Source: Bacillota bacterium (GTDB lineage: Bacteria > Bacillota > Sulfobacillia > DUMF01). From it: a DNA stretch of 64,000 nucleotides. Shown here one piece after another: positions 33,057-42,500 of the stretch. The notes under the pieces were generated by a model that was not told the origin of the DNA, searched no databases, and was given only the letters and a program-made list of their open reading frames with translations. The translations under genes and the position numbers were made by a program. The DNA is taken from contig DUMF01000029.1 of the NCBI GenBank assembly GCA_012840015.1, forward strand, positions 1 to 64,000, given 5' to 3'. The number at the start of each line of letters is the position of its first letter. Position 1 is the first letter of the stretch.

Positions 33057-34733
33057 ATGCAGAAGAAGCGACGTTCCGGAGAGGATGGCAAAATGGTTGG
33101 CTTAGGTAAGGCGATCAAGCGGCTACTGCGTCGAGGCGTGAAAGATGGCCAGAGCGATAATCCCATTAAGAAGTTCAGGGGTACTATCCTTTCTAGTTCA
33201 TCCGTGGATGTGCCTTTGAGCAGCGACCTGGAAACTAACCTCCAGCGGCTCAAGTCGATCTTTGACAAGTGTAGTGATGTGGTTTTCCGAGAGTTCGTCT
33301 TCGCCCAGAATGAGCAGGTCAAGCTGGCGCTGATCTACATAGACGGCATGGTCGATAAAGTGCAGGTCAGTGACCAGATCATGCGGGCGCTCGCTCTCGA
33401 AGTAGCGATGGCCACAGGCGGTCAAAAGATAACAAAGGCCCACGCCCTTGAATTCATCAGAGAACGGGGCCTGTGTATAAACCAGATCAGTGAGACTGGT
33501 AAGACTCAAGATGTTATCCACGCTATCCTCTCCGGAGATACCGTCTTGCTGGTAGACGGGCACACAACCGCTATTATCAACGGGGTGAGAGGTTGGGAAG
33601 CACGCGCTATCACCGAGTCCCAGGCCGAGTCCACAGTGCGCGGCCCCCGGGAGTCGTTCGTCGAAACTTTACGGGTCAATACTTCTCTCATAAGGCGGAA
33701 AATAAAGAGCCCTGCCCTGAAGATTGAGACCCTAAGGTTAGGTGAGGTCACGGATACTGATGTGGCTATTGCCTATGTCGAAAGCATCGCCAATGAGAAG
33801 GTCGTAGCGGAGGTCAAGACCCGACTTAAAAAAATCCGGGTTGACGGTATCTTGGAAAGTGGCTATATCGAGGAGCTCATAGAGGACAACCCATGGAGCT
33901 TTTTCCCGACCGTCAACGCCACTGAGAGGCCAGACCGGGTGGCGGGGATGCTGCTCGAGGGCAGGGTCGCGATCCTTGTGGACGGAACCCCCTTTGTCAT
34001 GACGGTACCCAGCCTGTTTGTAGAGTATCTTCAATCTCCGGAGGATTACTACGAGCGGTTCTTATTTGTCTCGGCTGTACGGTTAATCAGGCTCCTTTCC
34101 CTAGTATTGTCACTCGTACTGCCAGGACTGTACATTGCGATAGTCAGTTTCCACCACGAGCTGCTGCCCACTGCGTTACTCCTTAGCGTTGCAGCCCAAC
34201 GGGAGGGAGTTCCCTATCCAGTCTTGGTGGAAATGTTGGTTATGGAAGTGCTCTTTGAAGTCTTGAGGGAGGCCGGGCTCCGACTCCCGCGACCCCTTGG
34301 ACAGGCAATAAGCATCGTGGGTGCTCTGGTAATCGGAGAGGCCGCCGTGCGGGCTGGGCTGGTCGCTGCTGCCACCGTCATCGTGGTAGCGCTTACCGGT
34401 ATTGGATCTTTCGTCCTTTCCTACCGGGTCAGCATTGCCTTCCGGTTGTTGAGATTCGTCTTAATACTCCTATCCGCAGCGCTGGGCCTCATGGGGCTGA
34501 CGAGCGGGATGGCTGTCATTATGATCCACCTGTGCACGCTTCGTTCTTTCGGGATTCCCTACTTGTCCCCAATGATCCCACTAACCACCACGGACCTAAA
34601 GGACGTGGTAGTCCGGGCGCCTTGGTGGGCCATGTTCACCCGTCCAAGGCTGATCGCAGGGCGGCGACAGACTAGATTGGAGCCCGGATTGAAGCCAGCC
34701 TCCCCGGAAGCCCGACCGAAGGTTGAGGGATAA
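33057..34733 (+). CDS. gerA: Spore germination receptor subunit A (GerA/GerBA family)
   Basis: A protein of about 558 residues (GerA family, about 480-550 usual) in the inner spore membrane that with B and C subunits senses germinants. The N-terminal soluble domain has DCS-type blocks (FREFVFAQNEQVKLALIYIDGMVD and VLLVDGHTTAIING, then PRESFVETLRVNTSLIRRKIKSP and FPTVNATERPDRVAGMLLEGRVAIL). It is followed by about five helices, with the conserved PSLFVEYLQSPEDYYERF at the first helix. Start is uncertain: ATG 33057 is used; the TTG at 33045 or the ATG at 33093 (after GGAGAGG) are possible. gerB follows after a few bases. Confidence 0.92.
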   Translation: MQKKRRSGEDGKMVGLGKAIKRLLRRGVKDGQSDNPIKKFRGTILSSSSVDVPLSSDLETNLQRLKSIFDKCSDVVFREFVFAQNEQVKLALIYIDGMVDKVQVSDQIMRALALEVAMATGGQKITKAHALEFIRERGLCINQISETGKTQDVIHAILSGDTVLLVDGHTTAIINGVRGWEARAITESQAESTVRGPRESFVETLRVNTSLIRRKIKSPALKIETLRLGEVTDTDVAIAYVESIANEKVVAEVKTRLKKIRVDGILESGYIEELIEDNPWSFFPTVNATERPDRVAGMLLEGRVAILVDGTPFVMTVPSLFVEYLQSPEDYYERFLFVSAVRLIRLLSLVLSLVLPGLYIAIVSFHHELLPTALLLSVAAQREGVPYPVLVEMLVMEVLFEVLREAGLRLPRPLGQAISIVGALVIGEAAVRAGLVAAATVIVVALTGIGSFVLSYRVSIAFRLLRFVLILLSAALGLMGLTSGMAVIMIHLCTLRSFGIPYLSPMIPLTTTDLKDVVVRAPWWAMFTRPRLIAGRRQTRLEPGLKPASPEARPKVEG

Positions 34734-34738
34734 GTGGC

Positions 34739-35836
34739 ATGCCGGAGAAGGGGAAGATAGACACCAAACAAGCGATTATGTTATCGATATGTCTAATCCT
34801 GCCTACTGCAATGCTCTCCGTACCTGCCGTTATCATTAGACATGCTAGACAGGACGCCTGGATTTCTCTCATTCTTTCTATCTTTATTGGGCTTCTGGTC
34901 GCCCGGCTGATAGTGAGCCTCAGCTTTCGCTTCCCTGATAAAACCTTGTTTCAGTACTCGGAGGAAATTCTCGGCAGAGTGCCGGGAAAGATCGTTGGCC
35001 TTCTCTATCTCTGGTGGGTTCTACACTCAAATGCCATTGCAATCGATGAATTCGCATCCCTACCCTGTGTTGCCCTGATGCCGGACACCCCCTTCGTAGC
35101 TTTCTTCATCATAGCGATCGTTGTGGCGGGCTACGCCGTCCGAAACGGGCTCGAGGTCTTGAGCCGGTATATCGAGTTGATTACGCCTATCGGCCTTGGG
35201 CTAATGGTCTCCTTATTCTGTCTGCTCACGACAAAGGTGAAATTTGAGAGGCTGTTGCCGGTTTTTGATAAGGGCCTAGTCTCAATCGTAAAAGGTGCGG
35301 CTATGCCGTCAGGCTGGATGGGGGAGATCGTGCTCTTTTCAATGTTCATTCCTTACCTGAATAAGCCAAGGGAAGCCTGCAGGGTTGCAGTGCTATCTAT
35401 TCTGATAATCGGCATCTTTATGGTATCAGTAACAGTCGGGATCCTCCTTGTGTTTGGACCTGACGTTTCGTCCAGCTGGATCTTCCCCGTTTTTATGGCA
35501 ATCCGAGCCATTAGCATCGCCAATTTCTTGGAGCGTGTGGAATCTGTGGTCATCGGAATATGGGTATTCATGGGCTTCGCGAAAATCGGGGTGTTGTACT
35601 ACGCCGCGGTTTTGGGTAGCGCCCAGTGGTTGGGGCTCAAAGACTATCGTCCCCTGGTGGCACCGGTTGGGATAGTTCTCCTAGGCCTCGCGTTCCTTTG
35701 CCCCAATATCATAGACCTGCTCGACTTTCTGGCGAGGGCTTTCCCGCCCTATGCTCTTATCGTTTTCGAGCTGGGAATTCCTCTAATACTGCTCGGTGCA
35801 TCGCTTATCAGGGGTAGAAGAGGGGAGAGCAGTTGA
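34739..35836 (+). CDS. gerB: Spore germination receptor subunit B (GerB family permease)
   Basis: A 365-residue integral membrane protein with ten predicted helices of the GerB branch of the amino acid/polyamine/organocation superfamily. It starts KIDTKQAIMLSICLILPTAML and shows the family's SFRFPDKTLFQYSEEILGR region and WMGEIVLFSMFIPYL. It is the likely germinant (amino acid or sugar) binding subunit of the receptor. ATG 34739 comes five bases after the gerA stop, and the stop overlaps the gerC start. Confidence 0.92.
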   Translation: MPEKGKIDTKQAIMLSICLILPTAMLSVPAVIIRHARQDAWISLILSIFIGLLVARLIVSLSFRFPDKTLFQYSEEILGRVPGKIVGLLYLWWVLHSNAIAIDEFASLPCVALMPDTPFVAFFIIAIVVAGYAVRNGLEVLSRYIELITPIGLGLMVSLFCLLTTKVKFERLLPVFDKGLVSIVKGAAMPSGWMGEIVLFSMFIPYLNKPREACRVAVLSILIIGIFMVSVTVGILLVFGPDVSSSWIFPVFMAIRAISIANFLERVESVVIGIWVFMGFAKIGVLYYAAVLGSAQWLGLKDYRPLVAPVGIVLLGLAFLCPNIIDLLDFLARAFPPYALIVFELGIPLILLGASLIRGRRGESS

Positions 35837-37026
35837 TTAAAAAGACTGCTGTGGTTCTAATGCTCGCGGTTCTCAGTAGCCTCCTGGGAGGCTGTTGGAG
35901 CCGTAAGGAGATCTCTGAGTTAGCGATCGTGCTGGGGGTTGGTGTTGACCTCCTGCCAAACGATCAGATCCGGCTATCAGTACAGATCGCCCAGCCCGGC
36001 GCCTTTTACGGTGGTGGTGGAGCTAGGGGAGGAGGGATGCAAACAGCTAGCTGGGCGGTTTCCGCGGAAGGCAAAACTATCGATGAGGCTGCGAGGTACC
36101 TAGCTATGAGAGTTCCCCGGGAAATCTACTGGGGCCATTCCATGATACTGGTAATCGGAGAAAAAATGGCGAGAGAGGGGATAGGGCTAATAGGAGATTT
36201 CTTCAACCGTGAAAAAGAACCCAGGGAAACCATGTGGCTTCTGGTAGCTGAGGGAGAGGCACGGGACGTTCTGGAGTGTGGTTCGATCCTGGAGAAAACA
36301 TCAGCACAGGCTGCTGCATTCTTGACGAGGATGAAGACCGGCTTCGCTGTTGAGCTCAGGGAGTTTGCCGAAATGCTGGCCAGCAAGGGGGTACAGCCGG
36401 TTGCCACCCGAGTCATTGTGAAAGAACAGGGAGCCGTTCCTTGTGCAGCGCAGGAGGGGGTGGCAACGGCTTACAGACAGGTAGAGGTGTCAGGTCTGGC
36501 GATATTCAAGGAGGACAGGCTGGTCGGGTGGCTTGACGACTACGAAACAAGGGGGTTCCTCTGGCTAAAGGGGGAGACTTTCAAAGGTATAATCACTGTG
36601 CCCAGCCCGGGGGATGCGTATAAGGCAGTGTCCCTCCGGCTTAGGCAGGCGCAGACGAAGGTCGTCCCAGAATATGACGGGGAGCGCATCCGGTTTTCCG
36701 TAAAGATCAGGACCGAGGCGGACATGGTGGAACAACAGAGCTTCGAGGACCTGGCCAAACCCGAGAAGATCAAAGCCCTGGAGAGCCTAATGGCGGAAGA
36801 GATAAGGGCAATGGCTACCACTGCGCTGGAGAAAGTCCAGAGAGGGTATGGCGTGGATATCTTTGGCTTTGGCGACGCTTTCCACAGAAAGTATAAGGAA
36901 GACTGGCGAAGGCTGAAGGACCGGTGGGATGAGGAGTTCATCCGTGCGGAGGTCAGCGTCACAGTGGAAGCCCATATACGCGAGATCGGGATGTTAACAA
37001 GACCGGCTTTTTCGCCGGAAGAATAG
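35833..37026 (+). CDS. gerC: Spore germination receptor subunit C (Ger(x)C lipoprotein)
   Basis: A 397-residue lipoprotein. The signal peptide ends LLGGCWSRKEISELAI, with the lipidated Cys near residue 21 followed by the family's W(S/D)RKEI opening. The body shows three alpha/beta domains typical of GerBC (VLGVGVDLLPNDQIRLSVQIAQP, then GHSMILVIGEKMAREG and a C-terminal region with FGDAFHRKYKEDWRRLKDRWDEEF). It anchors to the outer face of the inner spore membrane and completes the A-B-C receptor. TTG 35833 overlaps the gerB stop by four bases (TTGA). Confidence 0.92.
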   Translation: MIKKTAVVLMLAVLSSLLGGCWSRKEISELAIVLGVGVDLLPNDQIRLSVQIAQPGAFYGGGGARGGGMQTASWAVSAEGKTIDEAARYLAMRVPREIYWGHSMILVIGEKMAREGIGLIGDFFNREKEPRETMWLLVAEGEARDVLECGSILEKTSAQAAAFLTRMKTGFAVELREFAEMLASKGVQPVATRVIVKEQGAVPCAAQEGVATAYRQVEVSGLAIFKEDRLVGWLDDYETRGFLWLKGETFKGIITVPSPGDAYKAVSLRLRQAQTKVVPEYDGERIRFSVKIRTEADMVEQQSFEDLAKPEKIKALESLMAEEIRAMATTALEKVQRGYGVDIFGFGDAFHRKYKEDWRRLKDRWDEEFIRAEVSVTVEAHIREIGMLTRPAFSPEE

Positions 37027-37087
37027 TTTTTTCAACAGCAAGATTTGTAAGGCGAGCAGGGCGTTAGGGCGCGGCCTTTGTTTTCGT

Positions 37088-37327
37088 ATGCAAAAGAGGA
37101 GGTTGAGAACCGTGGTAGCCTTGCTTATCTTAGCGTTCATCGCCATCACCCTGTTCGAGGTGCCAAGCCTCATTAAGAAGAAAATGTGGGGGGAACTGGC
37201 GGCCTTTTCGGTATATCTCTTGATCGGCATGGCCCTCACCATCCCACAGGCACTGGGGATAAGACTGCCGAACCCCACCAAGACCATCGAGGCGCTGTTT
37301 AGGCCCCTGGCAGAACTGCTGAAATAG
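37088..37327 (+). CDS. Small membrane protein of the germination operon
   Basis: A 79-residue protein with two hydrophobic helices (TVVALLILAFIAITLF and AFSVYLLIGMALTIPQALGI) joined by a Lys-rich loop (IKKKMWGE). It has no named family that I can assign. Such small two-helix proteins often follow gerABC genes in clostridia and could be the receptor D-type subunit that tunes the complex. ATG 37088 begins 61 bases after gerC; a weak hairpin (AGCTCC/GGGGCT, 37326-37341) follows and may end the operon. Confidence 0.7.
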   Translation: MQKRRLRTVVALLILAFIAITLFEVPSLIKKKMWGELAAFSVYLLIGMALTIPQALGIRLPNPTKTIEALFRPLAELLK

Positions 37328-37900
37328 CTCCCGCCGGGGCTGTTTCCCGAATGATAAAGGTGGGGGAAAAGGTAAGGTGTCGTGTCAGCTGGGATCTTCC
37401 TCCTGACGCGTAAGCTTAAGCAATTGCTTGTGGAAGAGACCATACGACCCATGGGGGAGAGGGAAGGTGCTTGCGTTTTATCATAGCTGCCCAAAGAAAA
37501 GAGGCTGAGGGCGATCGATGGTTAGGCAAGGCATACGAGAGCGAGGCAGGGAAGAGGATAGGTGAGAAGTAAGGCCTGGAAGGGCTAGGGGCCAGGTCAA
37601 ACGGTGAATTAAGTCGGTATGTGAATAAGGCGCCAAACGCGCAGGCAGAGACGATATGCAGGGCGGCTGGGAAACGCATCGTTACCGGCACCGAAATGGT
37701 CTTTTGCAAATAGGGCGTGGGTGAATCTCGCCTTACGGCAGCTTGTACATGCTTTGCCGACAGTAATGCCAGTCTAAATGAAGGAACAGACTGCGGGGTT
37801 TACCTACTAAACGTTGACACAGACCCAACCAGCACACTCACTTTACGCTTTCAACTGACATATGCTATAATCACTATCGCCGATGAACGGTCGGCGATAC
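37328..37900. other. Gap between germination operon and tRNA array
   Basis: No gene is supported in about 570 bases. A 97-codon minus-strand frame (37416-37709) looks protein-like in part but lacks a ribosome site or recognisable motif. The right end holds the likely tRNA-operon promoter: TATAAT at 37866-37871 with TTTACG 18 bases upstream (37842-37847); a TTGACA at 37814-37819 has no partner at the right distance. Confidence 0.4.
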
Positions 37901-37975
37901 GGGCGAATAGCTCAGCGGAAGAGCACCTGCCTTACACGCAGGGGGTCACAGGTTCGAGCCCTGTTTCGCCCACCA
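37901..37975 (+). tRNA. tRNA-Val (anticodon TAC)
   Basis: 75 bases including encoded CCA. Acceptor GGGCGAA pairs with TTCGCCC; anticodon loop CTTACAC reads TAC; T-arm has GGTTCGAGCC. First of six tRNAs in a tight array. Confidence 0.95.
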
Positions 37976-37988
37976 TTTGATGAGGCGC

Positions 37989-38065
37989 GGAGGCGTGGTG
38001 TAGCGGTTTAGCATACATGCCTGTCACGCATGAGATCGCGGGTTCGAATCCCGTCGCCTCCGCCA
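37989..38065 (+). tRNA. tRNA-Asp (anticodon GTC)
   Basis: 77 bases with encoded CCA. Acceptor GGAGGCG pairs with CGCCTCC; the anticodon stem CATGC/GCATG frames loop CTGTCAC, anticodon GTC. Confidence 0.95.
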
Positions 38066-38135
38066 TGAGTTCGTGTGGTAGTTAAGGTTTTGTGTTGTAA
38101 ATCGTAAAGCTGAGTTTAGTTGCGAAAATTGGCTT

Positions 38136-38211
<76 letters not shown>

Positions 38212-38218
38212 TGTTCGA

Positions 38219-38293
38219 GCGGAAGTGGCTCAGTGGTGGAGCATCGCCTTGCCAAGGCGAGGGTCGCGGGTTCGAATCCCGTCTTCCGCTCCA
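38219..38293 (+). tRNA. tRNA-Gly (anticodon GCC)
   Basis: 75 bases with encoded CCA. Acceptor GCGGAAG pairs with CTTCCGC; anticodon stem TCGCC/GGCGA, loop TTGCCAA, anticodon GCC. Confidence 0.95.
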
Positions 38294-38309
38294 TATATTA
38301 CGAGAGTTC

Positions 38310-38383
38310 GGCGACATAGCCAAGCGGTAAGGCAGGGGTCTGCAAAACCCCGATCCCCGGTTCGAATCCGGGTGTCGCCTCCA
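38310..38383 (+). tRNA. tRNA-Cys (anticodon GCA)
   Basis: 74 bases with encoded CCA. Acceptor GGCGACA pairs with TGTCGCC; anticodon stem GGGGT/ACCCC, loop CTGCAAA, anticodon GCA. Confidence 0.95.
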
Positions 38384-38386
38384 AGA

Positions 38387-38463
38387 GGGCGGTTAGCTCA
38401 GATGGTTAGAGCGCATGCTTGACATGCATGAGGCCAGAGGTTCGATTCCTCTACCGCCCACCA
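38387..38463 (+). tRNA. tRNA-Val (anticodon GAC)
   Basis: 77 bases with encoded CCA. Acceptor GGGCGGT pairs with ACCGCCC; anticodon stem CATGC/GCATG, loop TTGACAT, anticodon GAC. Its 3' half (38426-38462) recurs in degraded form at 48453-48489, which suggests it was an integration target. Confidence 0.95.
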
Positions 38464-38601
38464 TTAAGGCTGCAGCTCAGAGGCCAAAAGGCAAACGCTC
38501 CCAGCGGGAAGAACTAACAATTTCGGGGAAAGGCGTTGGCAGAAGGGGGTTGCGGATTACATACGGTCAACAACAGGGACAGCCGAGGCCTTATAGCCAA
38601 C

Positions 38602-38645
38602 TTGTAACGAAAATGTTACAAATGAACCCCGGGTTCTCCGGGGTT
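38602..38645 (+). terminator. Inverted repeat and terminator hairpin after the tRNA array
   Basis: First a perfect 7-bp inverted repeat TTGTAAC (38602-38608) / GTTACAA (38615-38621); then a terminator-like stem AACCCCGG (38625-38632) / CCGGGGTT (38638-38645) with a 5-base loop and a short T-rich tail. The second likely ends the tRNA transcript today. Confidence 0.65.
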
Positions 38646-38673
38646 TGTCTGTTTGATATGGGCGAGCGCTTGT

Positions 38674-38916
38674 CTACTGCGAAGGGTCCATTTCGGGTTG
38701 CTGTGTCACCGGCTGGAAGACAACCACCTGCGACTGCAGCCAGTTAACAAGCCATTTCCTGGGTATTCTCAGGGACTTAACTGTGCGAACAGACGGCCAA
38801 GTCCAGTTCTTAACCAGGTAATATGCTTTGGCCCTGCTTATGCCGCAGTACTGCGCGGCTTCTTCTACTTTCAGTAAGAGTTTATCGAGATCGATAATTG
38901 CCGGTCCAAATGTCAT
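38674..38916 (-). CDS. Excisionase-like helix-turn-helix DNA-binding protein
   Basis: About 80 residues with a MerR/excisionase-type (HTH_17) domain: LLLKVEEAAQYCGISRAKAYYLVKNWTWPSVRTVKSLRIPRKWLVNWLQSQ. Such domains occur in Xis proteins and in small plasmid or island regulators that bend DNA at attachment sites. The frame extends upstream to 39102; ATG 38916 is chosen because the domain begins there, though GGAGGG is too close to it, and ATG 39009 is an alternative. It sits next to a tRNA-Val that shows signs of having been an integration site. No integrase is present in the window. Confidence 0.6.
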   Translation of the reverse strand: MTFGPAIIDLDKLLLKVEEAAQYCGISRAKAYYLVKNWTWPSVRTVKSLRIPRKWLVNWLQSQVVVFQPVTQQPEMDPSQ

Positions 38917-39108
38917 CCCTCCATTTCCAGAGTTCAGAACATCCTGAACAACAGCAGTATCCTGTTTGCCCGCCTCCACTCTCTTGAAGTGAACGGCTTT
39001 GTGAAACATCCCTTGACCGCATAGCCTAGGGATGCTGTAGATGTGCTTGTTGAGCACAAGCAGCCTTGAACAGGCACGGCAGCGGCTGGGCGCTGGCCAC
39101 AAGGCAGC

Positions 39109-39509
39109 TTACGCCTTCTTCAGCATAGCCAGAAACAGCCTTCCCGTGCCGGCCTGCGGGTCGTATACCACGTCCTCTGGCAAGAGGTTCTTGGGTACTT
39201 GGCTGCTCACATACCGGTGCGCCTCTTTCCTCGTGATGGCGTGGAGCACCCAGCGGTCGAGGCCGTTTACGGGGTCGAGTTCGCCGGGCCAGTCCCAGGG
39301 ATCCCGGCGCAAAAGGTCGGGGTCGAACGCGTGGTGGAGGTCGCGCATCCTGTCGAGTTTTCTCAGCACGTTCATGCCGCCGACATTGCCGGATCCCACT
39401 GATCTGGGTCTTTCTTCCCCATAAATCGGGACAAAAGGTACGCGGACGGCAGCGATCCCAGCAGGTAGCTGACACCTAAACCCAGTAACATGCGGCCGGG
39501 TATCTTCAT
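39109..39509 (-). pseudogene. PlsY-like acyltransferase N-terminal fragment joined to unknown sequence
   Basis: From ATG 39509 a 45-codon frame reads a PlsY-like first helix (LGVSYLLGSLPSAYLLSRFMG), then must shift frame near 39410 to continue SVGSGNVGGMNVLRKL, the PlsY glycerol-3-phosphate acyltransferase signature GSGNxGxxNVLR. After that the sequence no longer resembles PlsY (it ends DPQAGTGRLFLAMLKKA) and I cannot name it. The ATG overlaps the stop of the RND-TolC gene (ATGA), so the piece was once translated behind it. PlsY needs about 200 residues; this one is broken. Confidence 0.55.
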
Positions 39510-42500
39510 CTAGACATAGCTTCTCCTGTTGTCGACGAGTTTGCAGGTAACGAGAAGCCGTTGCCTTGCACATACGAATACTTGAGCTTCGAAGCGTACC
39601 AGGAGTAAAGGGCGCGCTCCTTTTCGAAACGTGCTCTGGCCGCTGCGTACTCTGCAGCTTTTACTTCCAGAGGTGAGGCTGCGCCATGGGCTAACTTTAC
39701 TCTGGCCGCTCTCAGGGCTTCTTCGGCCTCGAATACCCCTTGAAGGGCGCAATCATACCTTGCCTGTGCTGTCAGCAGTTCTTCGTAGGCAGCATAAACT
39801 TCGTGCATTACCTTGAACTCCGCAGCTTTCACTTCCCAGTCTGCAGCAGTGGAGGCCAGACTTGAATAGTTCTGCAAGAAGCTTGCGACTAGGTCCGGGG
39901 GCAGGCTTGCCAAGATCGAAGAATTGCCCTCGAGGGGGTTTGCCTCTGAACCTTGTGACTGCCGGGCTGCAAACACCTCGTACCGGTTGGCCTTGGCGGT
40001 GCTCGCAGCTTCGGCGAGCTGATCTGCAGAAAGGCCCACCCGTTCGAAGTGGATTGACTCCTCTTCAATCTGGAGGGAAGTGTCAGGAGGTGTGCCCAGC
40101 AGTTCAGCCATGACGAGTTTTGCGCTGCGCAATGCCGATTCGGCCCGGGCCAGGGCCTCCTGGGCTTGGACCAGCTGCAGTTGGGCTGAATACACGTCTT
40201 TCTGGGTGGCCGCGCCCACGCTTGCCATGGTGGAAGTGGCCGAGAACTGCCGCTCGGCCAGTTCGACGCCAAGCTTGGCCAGCTCCGCTGCGGATTGCGC
40301 CTGGAGGCACCCCAGGTATGCCTGCTTCGCACCGAAAGAGATTGATTCGCGGATTGCTTGGAGCCACTTGTCAGCCAGATTCCTGGTTCTTTCCGCAGCC
40401 TCGGCCAAGGCTAGGAGCTGCCCGCGGGCGGCGTCATCTTGACACTGCTCAAGCGCGTTGTCAAGGAAGTTGAGGTAAGCCTCGGCAGCATCCTTCTTAT
40501 ACTTGGCTGCGGAGATCGACGGGTTGTGAGCCAAGGCGTAGTTGACAGCCTCGTCCATCGTGGAAAAGTGGAGCGACATGGACGCCCGCGCAGTTTGCGG
40601 GCGGGAGAACACCAGCGTAACCGCAAGGAAGATTGCAGTTGCCCCCGCCACTCCTTTGAGCTTGGGAGAGCTGCGCCTTAGCGTGAGGGTTCGCGTGAAG
40701 TCGTCCAGAATCAGGTAGAACACTGGCACCACCACCAGCGTGAGTATGGTAGATAACGTCAAACCGCCGATTAGCGTAACGGCAATTGGCACCCTTATCT
40801 CATGGCCCCTACCGGCAGGTATGGCCATCGGGATTAGTCCAAGCACAGTTGTGGTGGTTGTCATGAGTACCGGGCGCAGCCTGGTTGCTGCTGCGGTGAC
40901 GAGCGCGTTTTCCCGGGCCATGCCTTCCCTTCGGAGTTGCATCGTGTAGTCGAGCAGGACTATTCCGTTGTTTACAACCACCCCCGCAAGGGTGATGATC
41001 CCGATCATGGAGGGGATGGAAAGGCTGATCCGCGTAAGAGCAAGCGCAATGAACACCCCGGAGATTGCAAAAGGCACAGTGAGCATTATTACCAGGGGCA
41101 TAGTTAAGCTTTCAAACTGTGCTGCCATTACCATGTACACCAGCACCACTGCCAGCACCATTGCCTTGGACAGTTCCTTGAATGACTCTACCATCATGGA
41201 GGTTGCGCCGCTGACCTCCACGGAGTAACCCTGAGGGAGCTTCATTGACGTGATTGCCTCCTTGACGTCCCTTGAAACGTCACCCAGCGTTCTGCCGTAG
41301 ATCTCCGCTGTGACGCTTACTGTCCTTACCTGGTTTTCCCTTTCAATACTGAGTGGACCAACTCCGTGCTCCAGGGTTGCCAGGGCGCGCAGGGGTACAG
41401 GGGAATCCGATGTGGGTACCACAAGGGGCAGGTATTCCAGGTCGTGGGGATTGAGGCAGTACTCCTGTGGAAAACGTACCCTGACATCCAGCTCCTTGCC
41501 TCCCACTCGGTAACGCGTGGCCACATCCCCCTCTAGCGCTGCCTTGATCGCTGTGCCTACTTGGGCTGAACTGAGCCCAAACGCAGCTGCACGCCGCCGG
41601 TCCACCCTTACCCTGAGTTCGGGTGTGCCTTCGCCGACACTGGTAGTGATCTCCCTGGTACCTGGCACCTTGGAAATGCGTGAAGCGGCATCGCGGGAAA
41701 GTTCGGCAAGCACGCTGGTATCGTCGCCTTTGAATTGTAGCGAAATTGGCTTTCCAAACACGTACTCAGATCCCGCAATTCCACCTTTCATATTGACGCT
41801 TATCGTGGCGCCCGGAATTCTTGAGGCGCGCTGGCGGAGTTGTTCTACAAGGTGCTGCGTGGAAGTAGTTGCGCCTTCTTTGAGCCGGACAGTGAGGCTT
41901 CCCATGTTGGTGCTGGACCTAGAGGAAAGCCTGCCAGAAGTGGCAGCTCCTCCCTCAACTGCGAGGACCATATCTATGTCGGCTCTACTTAACAACTCGC
42001 TTTCCAACTCCCGGACCACCGAGGCAGTACGTTCAAGAGAGGCACCTTCAGGTAACCTGATATCAACGCCTACCAGCCTTTGGTCAATTTGGGGCAGGAA
42101 CTCGAAACCAACCAGGGACAGGGAGAGGACTCCCGCTGACATGAGCGCAATTGCAGCGAGAATGGTGAGGACGCGTTTCGAGATGGCAGCCTGCAGCAAC
42201 AAGCGGTAGCGTTCCTCGAGGGCGCTGAGCCAGGCACGTACCTTCTGGGCTGCGGGCCTTTCTGATGGCCGGAGGTCGAGCCTCGCCGAGCCAAGAGGGA
42301 TGACAGTCATTGCTCCTGCCAAGGACATTGCCAGGGCAAAGGATACTGTGAGGCCAAGCTCTCTGAAGAGCTCTGCAGCAAAACCCTTTATGAAAAGGAT
42401 GGGGAGGAACACTACCACTGTGGTGAGGGTCGAGCCCAGAACTGCGGAGCCCACTTCTCTGGACCCGTCTAGGGCGGCCCTGCCCATGGGCTTGCCCATC

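Noticed and set aside
37416-37709. 97-codon minus-strand frame between germination operon and tRNAs
   Set aside because: No ribosome site, no motif, and no neighbour on that strand; could not be supported as a gene.
41517-42209. 230-codon plus-strand frame inside the RND gene
   Set aside because: Antisense shadow of the pump; Ser/Thr-rich, no motif.
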